From assembly GCA_000495505.1 (NCBI GenBank), contig CP006833.1, positions 1,426,001 through 1,490,000 on the forward strand: 64,000 nt of DNA, written 5' to 3'. Position numbers and translations under genes: made by a program. This document shows, in pieces, positions 9,756 through 17,059 of this stretch. Every line of letters begins with the position of its first letter. Within the stretch, counting starts at the first letter, position 1. This DNA is from Campylobacter fetus subsp. testudinum 03-427 (GTDB lineage Bacteria; Campylobacterota; Campylobacteria; Campylobacterales; Campylobacteraceae). A model generated the notes under the pieces. It did no database searches, was not told where the DNA came from, and saw only the letters and a list, made by a program, of their open reading frames with translations.

Positions 9756-11003
9756 ATGGCACATATTACAAAAGCTACAAGCGTTCGTGATTGGTTTGAT
9801 CAAAGAATCGCAATTACAAAATTATGGAATGTTCTTGCTGGTCAGTATTGGATTCCAAAAAATATAAACTTTCTTTGGGCTATGGGTGTTATACTTACAG
9901 TACTATTTACTATATTATTTATAACTGGTCTTTTGCTAGTTATGTACTACAAACCAGATGCAAATTTAGCATTTGATAGCGTAAATTACACTATTATGAA
10001 AGAAGTAGAGTACGGTTGGCTATGGCGTCATATGCACGCAGTTGCGGCTTCGGTTATATTTTTGATACTTTATATCCACGCATTTGTTGGAATTTATTAT
10101 GGTTCATACAAAAAAGGTCGTGAGATGATATGGATAAGCGGAATGCTTCTTTTCCTTATATTCTCAGCTGAAGCATTTAGCGGATATATGCTACCTTGGG
10201 GACAAATGAGTTACTGGGCGGCGCAAGTTATCACTCAGCTATTTGGCGGTATTCCAGTCATTGGAGATGCTGTTGTAGAATGGATAAGAGGAGATTACGC
10301 AGTTAGCGATCCTACTCTTACTAGATTTTTTATGCTTCACGTATGTTTGCTTCCTATAGTCATCGTAATGGTCATAGCTATCCACTTTTATACTTTAAGA
10401 ATACCTCACGTAAATAACTTAGAAGGTGAAGAGATAGATTTTGAGCTTGAAGCAGAAAAATATCTAAACGGAAATAAAAAAGAGTCAAAAGTTATAGCAT
10501 TTTGGCCGGATTTTTTAAGTAAAGATTTTATGTATATATCATTTTTTATGATATTCTTTTTCTATTTAGTAAGCTTCCACTTCGGCTTTGCTATGGATCC
10601 TATAAATTTTGATCCGGCAAATGCTGCAAAAACTCCGCCTCATATATATCCTGAGTGGTATTTCTTATGGCAATATGAGATTTTGCGTGGATTTTTCTTT
10701 GATATCGGACCTTTAAAAGCTGCTGATATAGGATTGCTTGCGTTTGCGTTTGCTGGTATTTCGCTATTTTTTATGCCTCTTTATGATAGAAGCGATGTTG
10801 TTGCTCCTGCACACAAAAGAAAAGGCTTTTTTATATGGTTTTGGCTACTAATAATCAACCTAATAATCCTAACAGTATATGGAAAACTTCCTCCAACAGG
10901 ATTTAATGCTTGGGTAGGATTTTTCTCTTCTATATCATATTTACTACTGCTTTTAGTAGTGCTTCCTATTGTTACTATTATGGAAAGAAAGGGGAATAAA
11001 TGA
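9756..11003 (+). CDS. petB: Ubiquinol-cytochrome c reductase cytochrome b subunit
   Basis: Membrane diheme cytochrome b of 415 residues, carrying both the N-terminal heme-binding half and the C-terminal part in one chain. Visible are the heme-ligand His pairs (WRHMHAVAASVIF with HAFVGIYYG; MLHVCLLP and HFYTLR), the Qo-site PEWY (HIYPEWYFLWQYEILR) and GYMLPWGQMSYW. The stop overlaps the petC start by 4 bp (ATGA), so the two are translationally coupled. Confidence 0.96.
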   Translation: MAHITKATSVRDWFDQRIAITKLWNVLAGQYWIPKNINFLWAMGVILTVLFTILFITGLLLVMYYKPDANLAFDSVNYTIMKEVEYGWLWRHMHAVAASVIFLILYIHAFVGIYYGSYKKGREMIWISGMLLFLIFSAEAFSGYMLPWGQMSYWAAQVITQLFGGIPVIGDAVVEWIRGDYAVSDPTLTRFFMLHVCLLPIVIVMVIAIHFYTLRIPHVNNLEGEEIDFELEAEKYLNGNKKESKVIAFWPDFLSKDFMYISFFMIFFFYLVSFHFGFAMDPINFDPANAAKTPPHIYPEWYFLWQYEILRGFFFDIGPLKAADIGLLAFAFAGISLFFMPLYDRSDVVAPAHKRKGFFIWFWLLIINLIILTVYGKLPPTGFNAWVGFFSSISYLLLLLVVLPIVTIMERKGNK

Positions 11004-12025
11004 AAGAGTTAAAGGCGTTTATTGTAGTAGTTATAGTCACTGGCGTAATCTACTGGGGAGTTGAGCCTTATGCACATTCAGTTATGAACCCTCACGTAGA
11101 ACCTGCAAATTTTGACTTTGCTGCTGAAGATATAGGGTTAGCAAAAGTTAATGTTGCTAAAGCTGAAGCTGCACTAGAAGCTACAAAATCAAGAAATAAT
11201 CCAGAAGCCATAGAATCAGCACAAAAAGTACTAGACTCTGCTAAAGCAAATTTAGAAAAATACAGTAACTTCTGGGAAGATATAAACTCTATTGATCTAG
11301 CAAAAGGTAGTGCTAAAACAGGAGAAGAATTAGTCGCTTCTGCTGGATGTAGCGCATGTCATGGGATAAAATCTGCAAATATACCAGCCCCTATGGATAG
11401 CAAAACAGCTAGTGAGAGCTTTGGAGTAGCGCCTCCAGATCTTAGCGATATAGGATATTTATATGATGGAAAATTTCTAGCCGCACTTATAAAAGATCCA
11501 GTATTAGCACTTAAACTAAGCCATAAATTTAGTGATGAGCAACCATTTCCTATGACTGCATTTATGGGTGCTGGTGGCGATCTAAATCAAGAAGTGGCTG
11601 ACCTTGTAGCTTACTTTAAAAGTATAGCTCCAAAAGAGATGAGCGATAGAGATGTATTTGTAAATGCTTGTGCAAGATGTCATGATATGAAATATACAGA
11701 TATATTTGCAAATGGTAATAAACAAAGCATTAAAACATATTTAGGTACAACGCCTCCTGATCTTTCTATGTATATAAGATCAAGAAGTGTGGATTATCTA
11801 AATAACTTTATCAACGACACTCAAAAGATGCTACCTGGCACTTCAATGCCTCGTGTAGGACTAAATAAAGAAGCTCAACAACAAATTTTAGCGTATATGA
11901 GCGAAGCCGGAGATAGCAAAAAAGCAGAACGCGAAAGTACAGGTATATATATAATGATATATTTCTTGATACTAGGTGGATTTGCTCTACTTTGGAAAAA
12001 GAAAATTTGGTCTAAACTTCATTAA
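11000..12025 (+). CDS. petC: Diheme cytochrome c subunit of the bc1 complex
   Basis: The 341-residue cytochrome subunit that accepts electrons from the Rieske protein. It has an N-terminal membrane anchor (residues 5-20), a helical, coiled-coil-like stretch rich in Ala/Lys/Glu (46-92), and two c-type heme motifs, CSACH (117-121) and CARCH (224-228). A C-terminal membrane helix (about 317-334) is followed by a basic tail (KKKIWSKLH). Two hemes in this subunit are characteristic of epsilonproteobacterial bc1 complexes, in place of the classical monoheme c1. Transcription probably ends at the hairpin just downstream. Confidence 0.93.
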   Translation: MKELKAFIVVVIVTGVIYWGVEPYAHSVMNPHVEPANFDFAAEDIGLAKVNVAKAEAALEATKSRNNPEAIESAQKVLDSAKANLEKYSNFWEDINSIDLAKGSAKTGEELVASAGCSACHGIKSANIPAPMDSKTASESFGVAPPDLSDIGYLYDGKFLAALIKDPVLALKLSHKFSDEQPFPMTAFMGAGGDLNQEVADLVAYFKSIAPKEMSDRDVFVNACARCHDMKYTDIFANGNKQSIKTYLGTTPPDLSMYIRSRSVDYLNNFINDTQKMLPGTSMPRVGLNKEAQQQILAYMSEAGDSKKAERESTGIYIMIYFLILGGFALLWKKKIWSKLH

Positions 12026-12026
12026 T

Positions 12027-12053
12027 AATTTTGCCCTTTTATGGGCAAAATTT
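12027..12053 (+). terminator. Rho-independent terminator after petABC
   Basis: Inverted repeat ATTTTGCCC / GGGCAAAAT with a six-base TTTTAT loop, starting 2 bp after the petC stop. The T-rich flank on both sides makes it usable from either strand. It separates petABC from the convergent cas6. Confidence 0.8.
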
Positions 12054-12115
12054 ACTCTCAAATTTAAAACGAACAAAACTAAATTTATTTAATTTATAAA
12101 TTTAAAATATAAAAA

Positions 12116-12823
12116 TCAATCACTCATACCTCTTACGCAATACCCAAATCCAAGATGGTTCTTATCTCCTATTGAGTATTTCATAGCAGCTTTTGAAAGC
12201 TCGCCGGCACTTTTGTTTTGAGAAAAATATATCTTCATTTTATGAGAAAAAACAGTATGTTTTTCGTGTTCAAAAACAAGAGGTTTATTTGATAAAATTT
12301 CTATCGATAATATATCATTTAAATTAGCGGTTATACTTTTTGACTCAAAATACTTTAACTTTTTAACTAGATCATTGATGCAAAGAGTTTTAAGAGTATC
12401 TAAATTTGAGTTTTTCATAGTCCAAAACTGGTTTTCTAAATTTGAAAATGCAAAAACCGCGGGACTAGCTGTATAAATACTATTTATATAAGACAATCTA
12501 TTTATAAACTGTTTTTCTATATCTATGAGAGTAAAACCGCTATTTATATTTTTTGTAAGCGCTTGTTTTATATAGTTTGCAACGCTATCTGAATTACATT
12601 TTATATTTAAATTATACAAATCCCCGACTTCATAAAGCTTTGTTTTAAATTTTAAAGGATATAAAAAACCAAAACTATACGGATTTATCTCTCCATCATA
12701 AGTGAATTCTGAAATCTCATCATTATTTAAAAGAAGTAAATTAACATTATTAAATAAAAAATCCGGCATTTTTCTTAGATGAAAACCGCTCTTAAGCTGC
12801 AGTAAAATTTTTAACACAATCAT
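12116..12823 (-). CDS. cas6: CRISPR-associated endoribonuclease Cas6 (orphan)
   Basis: A 235-residue protein that I assign to Cas6, the RAMP-fold nuclease that cuts CRISPR precursor RNA within repeats. The decisive sequence is the C-terminal glycine-rich loop, IGDKNHLGFGYCVRG, a standard form of the Cas6 motif. Upstream, NPYSFGFLYPLKF and the YTASPAVFAF segment also fit the two ferredoxin-like halves. I prefer the second of two adjacent ATGs (12823), 6 bp after AAAGGA; the first (12826) is too close to it. No other cas gene and no repeat-spacer array lies within the window, so it must act on an array elsewhere or be a relic. The frame is intact. Confidence 0.72.
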   Translation of the reverse strand: MIVLKILLQLKSGFHLRKMPDFLFNNVNLLLLNNDEISEFTYDGEINPYSFGFLYPLKFKTKLYEVGDLYNLNIKCNSDSVANYIKQALTKNINSGFTLIDIEKQFINRLSYINSIYTASPAVFAFSNLENQFWTMKNSNLDTLKTLCINDLVKKLKYFESKSITANLNDILSIEILSNKPLVFEHEKHTVFSHKMKIYFSQNKSAGELSKAAMKYSIGDKNHLGFGYCVRGMSD

Positions 12824-12847
12824 CATAAATCCTTTATGATTTTTTAC

Positions 12848-12856
12848 ATAGTAGCA
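12848..12856 (-). promoter_or_regulatory. Candidate extended -10 promoter of cas6
   Basis: On the minus strand TGC-TACTAT (an extended -10, TGn plus TACTAT) lies about 25 bp upstream of the cas6 ribosome binding site. Only the -10 is recognisable. Confidence 0.35.
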
Positions 12857-12907
12857 GATAATCGCGAAAAAAGAGTGGTTATTTATAATAAAAGTTATAA
12901 TATAGTA

Positions 12908-13080
12908 ATAAAATGTGTATTTACGTAACTAATGAAATTTAAATTTATAAATTGCTACTCCCATATATTCATATTTTATGCGATATAAATAAAATTATAT
13001 ATTAAAAACCATAAATTTTTAAGTTTAATTTCAATTATTCTATGTATAGATGCAATATGCATTTATACATAGTGCTTTTT
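12908..13080 (+). ncRNA. Candidate small RNA between cas6 and tRNA-Gln
   Basis: The 430 bp between cas6 and tRNA-Gln have no open frame of note. On the plus strand a consensus TATAAT (12896-12901) is followed about 140 bp later by a very strong hairpin (13040-13072) and then TGCTTTTT. No plus-strand gene would otherwise need this terminator. A transcript of about 170 nt is an inference; no known RNA family was recognised and no CRISPR-like repeats are present here. Confidence 0.25.
13040..13080 (+). terminator. Long hairpin with downstream T-run (orphan terminator or binding site)
   Basis: CTATGTATAGATGCA, a three-base ATA loop, and TGCATTTATACATAG form a 15-bp stem with one G-T pair. TGCTTTTT follows. 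It is the most stable palindrome in the accessory patch. As a terminator it would serve the plus strand, where no gene precedes it. Confidence 0.5.
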
Positions 13081-13207
13081 ATAAATTTGGTTGTATATAT
13101 CTGATGTTTTGGCATTATCGCACTGATATTGTCTTTTTAATATGCTTAAAACTCATAATCTTTGCAGTTCATTTTACTGATAAAATTATGCATACTCACA
13201 AAATACC

Positions 13208-13236
13208 TTGACAAAAAAGCAAAAAAATTATATAAT
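13208..13236 (+). promoter_or_regulatory. Consensus sigma-70 promoter for the tRNA-Gln/tRNA-fMet operon
   Basis: TTGACA (13208-13213), a 17-bp spacer and TATAAT (13231-13236) match the consensus exactly. This is unusual for Campylobacter mRNA promoters but expected for stable RNA genes. Initiation about 7 bp after the -10 gives a short leader before tRNA-Gln at 13255. Confidence 0.85.
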
Positions 13237-13254
13237 AACGGCTCATTTTGGGGT

Positions 13255-13329
13255 TGGGGTATAGCCAAGCGGTAAGGCAACTGGTTTTGGTCCAGTCATT
13301 CAGAGGTTCGAATCCTCTTACCCCATCCA
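13255..13329 (+). tRNA. tRNA-Gln (anticodon TTG)
   Basis: 75 nt with a perfect acceptor stem (TGGGGTA / TACCCCA), anticodon stem CTGG/CCAG around loop TTTTGGT with anticodon TTG, T arm GAGGTTCGAATCCTC, and an encoded CCA end. Confidence 0.96.
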
Positions 13330-13341
13330 ACTTCTATTTGT

Positions 13342-13416
<75 letters not shown>

Positions 13417-13497
13417 AAAATCCATAAAATAGTTATTTGAAATACTATATAATCGAAAAAATAAAAGACCAACTTTGTACAAATTTCTAATAAATAA

Positions 13498-13617
13498 TTT
13501 TCAAAAAACAATGAAATAAATCCAAAATTAAAAGAACTTAATGAATATGGATTTTTTAAAAAAATAAAAAATAGTTTGATTTTAAATGCAAATTTATACC
13601 TTACAAAACCCATATAA
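13498..13617 (+). pseudogene. Possible C-terminal gene remnant
   Basis: The 383 bp between tRNA-fMet and the HTH repeat gene contain no complete gene. One frame is open for 39 codons without a start, containing EINPKLKELNEYGFFKKIKN and ending LYLTKPI. The composition looks coding, perhaps the tail of an enzyme acquired and then deleted, but I cannot name a family. The rest (13618-13799) is AT-rich promoter DNA for the next gene, with a TACAAT at 13764-13769. Confidence 0.25.
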
Positions 13618-13799
13618 AATCTCTTAAAACATATCCAGCTTTAATACTACTACACTTATTAGCAAACGCATTATATATTCCATTTTGCACAAACTAATTT
13701 AGTTTATCTTATTTAAAATAATTTATTTAGATGTTTTTAAATTCTATTTGAGTAAATAGATACTACAATTATCCTATCAAAGCAAAAAAGGAGAAAAAA

Positions 13800-14269
13800 A
13801 TGAAAAAATTAACAGATAAAGAGTTGTGTAAAATAACTAAAATTCCATATGGCACTATAGCGAGTTGGAAAAGATCTGGTGGCTACACAAAAGATATATA
13901 TCTTTTTTTTTTAAAAATTTAGACCCAGACTTCTTAATAGAGAATTTCGGATCTAAAACACCAATAATTCCTTTATGGAATAAGGAAGTAGTAGATATAA
14001 TAGGAGTTGCACCTGGAACTATCTACGGCTGGAAAAATGGGAAAGGGCATAGAAAAAAGCTATACGATTTTATAACTAAATTTACTGCAAAAGAGATTTT
14101 AGATGTCTGTGCAAAAGAAAAAGATAGCGTGAGTGATAAAACGCTCTCTGAAACAACCAAAATTCCATACCCAACGCTGCAAGGCTGGAAGAGGAGAAAA
14201 GATAGGCAAGTTTTATATAAACTTCTAAAAAGCTTTACGCCAGATGAGCTATCTTCGTTTTTTAGTTAG
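13800..14269 (+). CDS. Three-module HTH repeat protein, frame broken by a T10 tract (phase-variable or decaying)
   Basis: From the ATG at 13800 (preceded by AAGGAG at a 7-bp spacing) the frame reads 40 codons and stops at 13920, just after a T10 tract (13903-13912). The downstream frame, open to 14269, would be joined by T8 or T11. With T8 the product is 155 residues made of three homologous modules of about 50 residues. They are centred on KIPYGTIASWKR (Trp23), VAPGTIYGWKNG (Trp77) and KIPYPTLQGWKR (Trp129), each followed by an (L/I)Y..(F/L)..(F/L)xxxx(L/I) segment. The modules look like small helix-turn-helix units, so DNA binding is likely, but the family is unknown to me. T8 keeps the module spacing exact, which supports it as the ON length. 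A TTG at 13865 could only give a truncated form. It lies inside the element bounded by the tRNA-fMet repeat. Confidence 0.7.
13903..13912 (+). repeat. T10 homopolymer that breaks the HTH repeat gene
   Basis: Ten consecutive T residues within the codons for IYLFF of module 1. At T10 the frame ends eight bases after the tract. T8 or T11 restores the 155- or 156-residue protein. Such tracts slip at high frequency during replication. Confidence 0.85.
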
Positions 14270-14292
14270 ATTTTAGTTAGATTTTAGTTAGA
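14260..14292 (+). repeat. Triple 11-bp tandem repeat across the stop codon
   Basis: TTTTAGTTAGA is repeated three times exactly (14260, 14271, 14282). The first copy supplies the TAG stop of the HTH repeat gene, so copy-number change would not alter the protein. It runs directly into the terminator stem. Confidence 0.9.
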
Positions 14293-14316
14293 GCAGCTTT
14301 ATGTTTTCTGCTCTAA
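14288..14316. terminator. Bidirectional terminator between the HTH repeat gene and the small-peptide genes
   Basis: TTAGAGCAG and CTGCTCTAA form a perfect 9-bp stem around an 11-base loop. It is flanked by A/T-rich sequence usable as a U-tract on either strand (AAAAAT on the plus side, TTTTTAG on the minus side). It separates the convergent genes. Confidence 0.75.
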
Positions 14317-14330
14317 AAATCCCTAAAAAC

Positions 14331-14435
14331 CTACCTATAATATCCTTTAAATTTTGTTTTGTTTTTTAGCTTTATTACCAAATAAAGCAACATAGTCGAG
14401 TTAATCAGTCCTAAAACTGCATTTAAAAACTCCAT
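14331..14435 (-). CDS. Small hydrophobic peptide 2 (34 aa), toxin-like
   Basis: A 34-codon gene with an excellent ribosome site (AAAGGAG, 5-bp spacing). The peptide starts MEFLNAVLGL, has one membrane-length hydrophobic segment (about residues 4-21, ending MLLYLVI) and a basic tail (KLKNKTKFKGYYR). This is the shape of small membrane toxins of type I systems and of other regulatory membrane peptides. It lies 64 bp downstream of the similar peptide 1 on the same strand, with a hairpin between them, and ends before a bidirectional terminator. No named family was recognised. Confidence 0.6.
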   Translation of the reverse strand: MEFLNAVLGLINSTMLLYLVIKLKNKTKFKGYYR

Positions 14436-14448
14436 TTTTACTCCTTTA

Positions 14449-14457
14449 TGATATAAT
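14449..14457 (+). promoter_or_regulatory. Extended -10 on the strand opposite the peptide genes (antisense RNA candidate)
   Basis: TGA-TATAAT on the plus strand (extended -10, perfect TATAAT at 14452-14457). Initiation near 14464 would give an RNA antisense to the segment between the two peptide genes and to the 3' part of peptide 1, beginning with GTAAAACGATG and including a GGGGC-TTTC-GCCCC hairpin. That is the position expected of a type I antitoxin RNA. Confidence 0.4.
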
Positions 14458-14480
14458 TTAAAAAGTAAAACGATGATATA

Positions 14481-14494
14481 GGGGCTTTCGCCCC
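14481..14494. other. Stable tetraloop hairpin between the two peptide genes
   Basis: GGGGC-TTTC-GCCCC; on the peptide strand this is a GGGGC stem with a GAAA (GNRA) loop. It begins 6 bp after the peptide 1 stop and is not followed by a clear U-tract on that strand, so it is more likely a structural or processing element than a terminator. Confidence 0.65.
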
Positions 14495-14499
14495 CTTAG

Positions 14500-14586
14500 C
14501 TATTCTTTCTTTTTTAAAAGAATAAATGCTAAAACTATGTTGATTATCGCGGTCGCAAGTTGGATAATCGCCGTTATAGTTTCCAT
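14500..14586 (-). CDS. Small hydrophobic peptide 1 (28 aa), type I toxin-like
   Basis: A 28-codon gene from the ATG at 14586 with a moderate ribosome site (GATAGG, 8 bp before the ATG). The peptide starts METITAIIQLATAI, is almost entirely one hydrophobic helix and ends in FILLKKKE, a single membrane segment with a basic tail. Its start codon and ribosome site can be paired by a downstream mRNA segment (see the feature at 14465-14594), and a candidate antisense promoter lies opposite. A perfect palindrome TCCTGAT-ATG-ATCAGGA (14612-14628) lies in the leader. The function is inferred from architecture only. Confidence 0.6.
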   Translation of the reverse strand: METITAIIQLATAIINIVLAFILLKKKE

Positions 14587-14611
14587 CGTTTTACCTATCA
14601 TCATCAAGCCT

Positions 14612-14628
14612 TCCTGATATGATCAGGA
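14612..14628. other. Perfect palindrome in the leader of peptide 1
   Basis: TCCTGAT, ATG, ATCAGGA: a 7-bp inverted repeat with a 3-base centre, 26 bp upstream of the peptide 1 start. It could be a 5' stem-loop in the mRNA or an operator; both are guesses. It abuts copy 2 of the tRNA-fMet repeat. Confidence 0.5.
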
Positions 14629-14669
14629 GTTCAGGTCCACAACCAAAAATCCATAAAATCATTATTTGA
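14628..14669 (+). repeat. Attachment-like direct repeat, copy 2 (tRNA-fMet 3' remnant)
   Basis: Contains AGTTCAGGTCC (a T-loop remnant) and the exact 20-mer CAACCAAAAATCCATAAAAT (14640-14659) shared with the tRNA-fMet end, then TTATTTGA after two mismatches. No tRNA body lies upstream. With copy 1 it brackets about 1.2 kb holding the HTH repeat gene and the two peptide genes. Shared GTACAAATTTCT blocks further out in both flanks suggest that older, diverged duplication extends beyond the core. Confidence 0.65.
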
Positions 14670-14813
14670 TCATTGATCTTATCTATATCACTCAGTACAA
14701 ATTTCTAGAATTTGAGATAAATTTTATAAAATTTACAAAACTATTGAAGCTTTAATTTTAAAGGTATAGTTTAGTCTGAATTATTTTAAGATTATTAGAA
14801 CCAAAAGATATAG

Positions 14814-14888
14814 TGGCTCCGGATGCTGGATTCGAACCAGCGACCAATCGGTTAACAGCCGACTACTCTACCGCTGAGCTAATCCGGA
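14814..14888 (-). tRNA. tRNA-Asn (anticodon GTT)
   Basis: 75 nt on the minus strand with acceptor stem TCCGGAT/ATCCGGA, anticodon GTT in loop CTGTTAA, T arm GCTGGTTCGAATCCAGC, and an encoded CCA end. It stands alone between the accessory patch and the radical SAM gene. Confidence 0.96.
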
Positions 14889-15084
14889 ATAAAAATGTAT
14901 TATTAAAAAAGAACTGAAATTATATCTAAAAGTTCTGTTTTTGTCAATAAAAAACACTAAATTTGACTTAGCAAACTTAAAAATTTATATTTTTGAGCTA
15001 AAAAACCAAAACTTTACAAACAGTATAAATTTAAAATTATTAAAAATGCACAATGCAAAAACCGAAATTTATGCTAAAAAGTCT

Positions 15085-16011
15085 CTACTTAGTTTTATAA
15101 AAAGCCGATCCAGCTAAATCAAACTCTTTTATCTCTCCATTTTTAAGTAGTTGTTGTAATCCAAGCTTTGAGTTTTGAGTGAAATTATTTTCTATATCAA
15201 ATTTGCTTTGAGGACGAAGTTTTAAAAGCTTTCTTAGCTCATCAAGACTAAAATCCAGCTTATTAACAAGTCCTTTTCTACTAGCAAGAGCGATAGGTGC
15301 AGAAGTTATAAGGCTGGACAACTCGTGCAAAATAGCGTTACTAACGCCTTTTACGTCATGAGCGGGCGGTCTGTCTATAGTGCTGATATCGACTCTATCA
15401 GGACGGATAATTTTAAACGCTTCATTTAAAGCTAAAAACTCATCTTTAGTATCATTAAAACCTTCTACCACGAGTACTTCCATGACAAGTTTTCCTAGAA
15501 AAACTTTTCTAAATTCAGACATTTTTGATATTAAATTTGAAATATCTATCTTTTCTATACCTCTGTCGATACGGCGAAAAGTACGCTGCACAGCACTATC
15601 AAGACTTAATTTCACGATATCCAAATCCAAAATAGCTTCAAATTTATCCTTATCTAAAACAGCTGTCCCGTTACTTAAAATAAGCGATTTTTGAGTATAT
15701 TTTACTCTATTTATCTGCTCTACCAACTCTTTTAAATTTGGATATAAACTAGGCTCACCATTTGCGGTTAAAGTTACTACTTCTACATTTTTAAACTCGC
15801 TTAAAGCTTCTTTTAACTCAGCGATTATCTCTTTTACTGAAGGCGGATTTTCTATCTTTGTAACTGCCTTAGCTCGTTCTAATTCACAATAAAGGCAGTC
15901 AAAATTACAGCATTTTTTATCCGGACTAAGGTCGATACCAAGAGAGCTACCAAAGCGTCTGCTGCTTACTGGACCAAATATATATTTATAAGATTTTTTA
16001 TCGTAGCTCAT
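15085..16011 (-). CDS. Radical SAM protein (COG0731-type Fe-S oxidoreductase)
   Basis: A 308-residue radical SAM enzyme with the cluster motif [13 protein letters not shown] near residue 35, preceded by [21 protein letters not shown], typical of this uncharacterised subgroup. Further conserved blocks are [12 protein letters not shown] and KLSLDSA. The substrate is unknown; family members have been linked to tRNA or protein modification without clear proof. The start overlaps the hemE stop by 4 bp (ATGA), so it is translated together with hemE. Confidence 0.85.
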   Translation of the reverse strand: MSYDKKSYKYIFGPVSSRRFGSSLGIDLSPDKKCCNFDCLYCELERAKAVTKIENPPSVKEIIAELKEALSEFKNVEVVTLTANGEPSLYPNLKELVEQINRVKYTQKSLILSNGTAVLDKDKFEAILDLDIVKLSLDSAVQRTFRRIDRGIEKIDISNLISKMSEFRKVFLGKLVMEVLVVEGFNDTKDEFLALNEAFKIIRPDRVDISTIDRPPAHDVKGVSNAILHELSSLITSAPIALASRKGLVNKLDFSLDELRKLLKLRPQSKFDIENNFTQNSKLGLQQLLKNGEIKEFDLAGSAFYKTK

Positions 16012-17039
16012 CTGCAGTATTTTGCTGATTTTTCCTGAACGGATTTTATAAAATATTTTGCATTTTCAACAGGTACATCTGGAAGTATCCCATGACCAAG
16101 ATTGAAAATATGCCTACGACCTCTCATAATGCTTAAAATTTCATCGACTCCCTCATCTATCGCATCTTTACTATAAAGCCTTGTAGGCTCCATATTTCCT
16201 TGCAGTACGTAACGAGATCCTAAAGTATCTTTAGCCATTTTAAGCGGAGTACTCCAATCCACTCCAAACACGTCAAACTTACCATTAATCTTACCCAAAA
16301 ATCCACTTATACCTTTTGGAAATACGATAACTGGTACATCAGGATACTGAGATTTTATATAATCAACTAGTTCATTTATATAGCTAAAACCAAACTCAAG
16401 ATATGCGTTTTGCTCAAGTGCGCTAGCCCAACTATCAAATATCTGAACCGCATCCACTCCAGCTTTTATCTGCTCTTCTAAATAAAGTTTTAGCGCATTT
16501 GTAACTTTACGAAGTATGGCGTGCAGAAATTGAGGATTATCATAAAGCATTTTTTTGCTGATGTTATACGTTTTTGTACTGCCGCCCTCTATCATATATG
16601 TAGCTATCGTCCAAGGAGCTCCGCAAAATCCGATAAGAGCTTTGTCTGAGCTTAATTTTTCTCGAGTAAGTTTTATAGTATCATAAACATAACTTAAATT
16701 TTTCACTGCCTTTTCGACGCTAAGCTTATCTAAATTATCCATTGATAAAATAGGATTTTCAAAAACCGGACCTTCACCTTTTACAAATTTAAGCTCCATT
16801 CCCATTTCAAGAGGCACTACTAGAATATCGCTAAACATTATAGCAGCATCAACACCTAAGATATCAACTGGCTGCAAAGTCACTTCACTTGCTTTTTTAT
16901 AATCTTTACAAAGAGATAGAAAATCGCCTGCAGCACCTCTAACAGCCATATATTCAGGTAGATATCTTCCTGCTTGACGCATCATCCAAATAGGCGTATA
17001 AGGCGTAGGCTTACCAAAACATGCATCTATAAAAATCAT
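16008..17039 (-). CDS. hemE: Uroporphyrinogen decarboxylase
   Basis: Converts uroporphyrinogen III to coproporphyrinogen III in heme biosynthesis. The 343 residues start [20 protein letters not shown] with the signature [10 protein letters not shown], followed by [22 protein letters not shown] and a C-terminal [17 protein letters not shown] block. Length is standard. It heads a pair with the radical SAM gene, which overlaps its end. Confidence 0.97.
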   Translation of the reverse strand: MIFIDACFGKPTPYTPIWMMRQAGRYLPEYMAVRGAAGDFLSLCKDYKKASEVTLQPVDILGVDAAIMFSDILVVPLEMGMELKFVKGEGPVFENPILSMDNLDKLSVEKAVKNLSYVYDTIKLTREKLSSDKALIGFCGAPWTIATYMIEGGSTKTYNISKKMLYDNPQFLHAILRKVTNALKLYLEEQIKAGVDAVQIFDSWASALEQNAYLEFGFSYINELVDYIKSQYPDVPVIVFPKGISGFLGKINGKFDVFGVDWSTPLKMAKDTLGSRYVLQGNMEPTRLYSKDAIDEGVDEILSIMRGRRHIFNLGHGILPDVPVENAKYFIKSVQEKSAKYCR

Positions 17040-17059
17040 ATATTATCCTTTATAAAAAT

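Larger units (their letters stand above)
14465..14594 (-). promoter_or_regulatory. Long-range complementary pair that can mask the peptide 1 start
   Basis: In the minus-strand mRNA, GUAAAACGAUG (14594-14584, ending in the AUG of peptide 1) is perfectly complementary to CAUCGUUUUAC (14475-14465), located after the peptide 1 stop. G-U and A-U pairs extend the duplex to about 14 pairs and include the AGG of the ribosome site. Folding would block ribosome binding, as 5'-3' interactions do in type I toxin mRNAs such as hok and aapA1. Confidence 0.6.

Noticed and set aside
12827-13254. CRISPR array near cas6
   Set aside because: I looked for regularly spaced direct repeats of 25-40 bp and found none; only a single palindrome is present.
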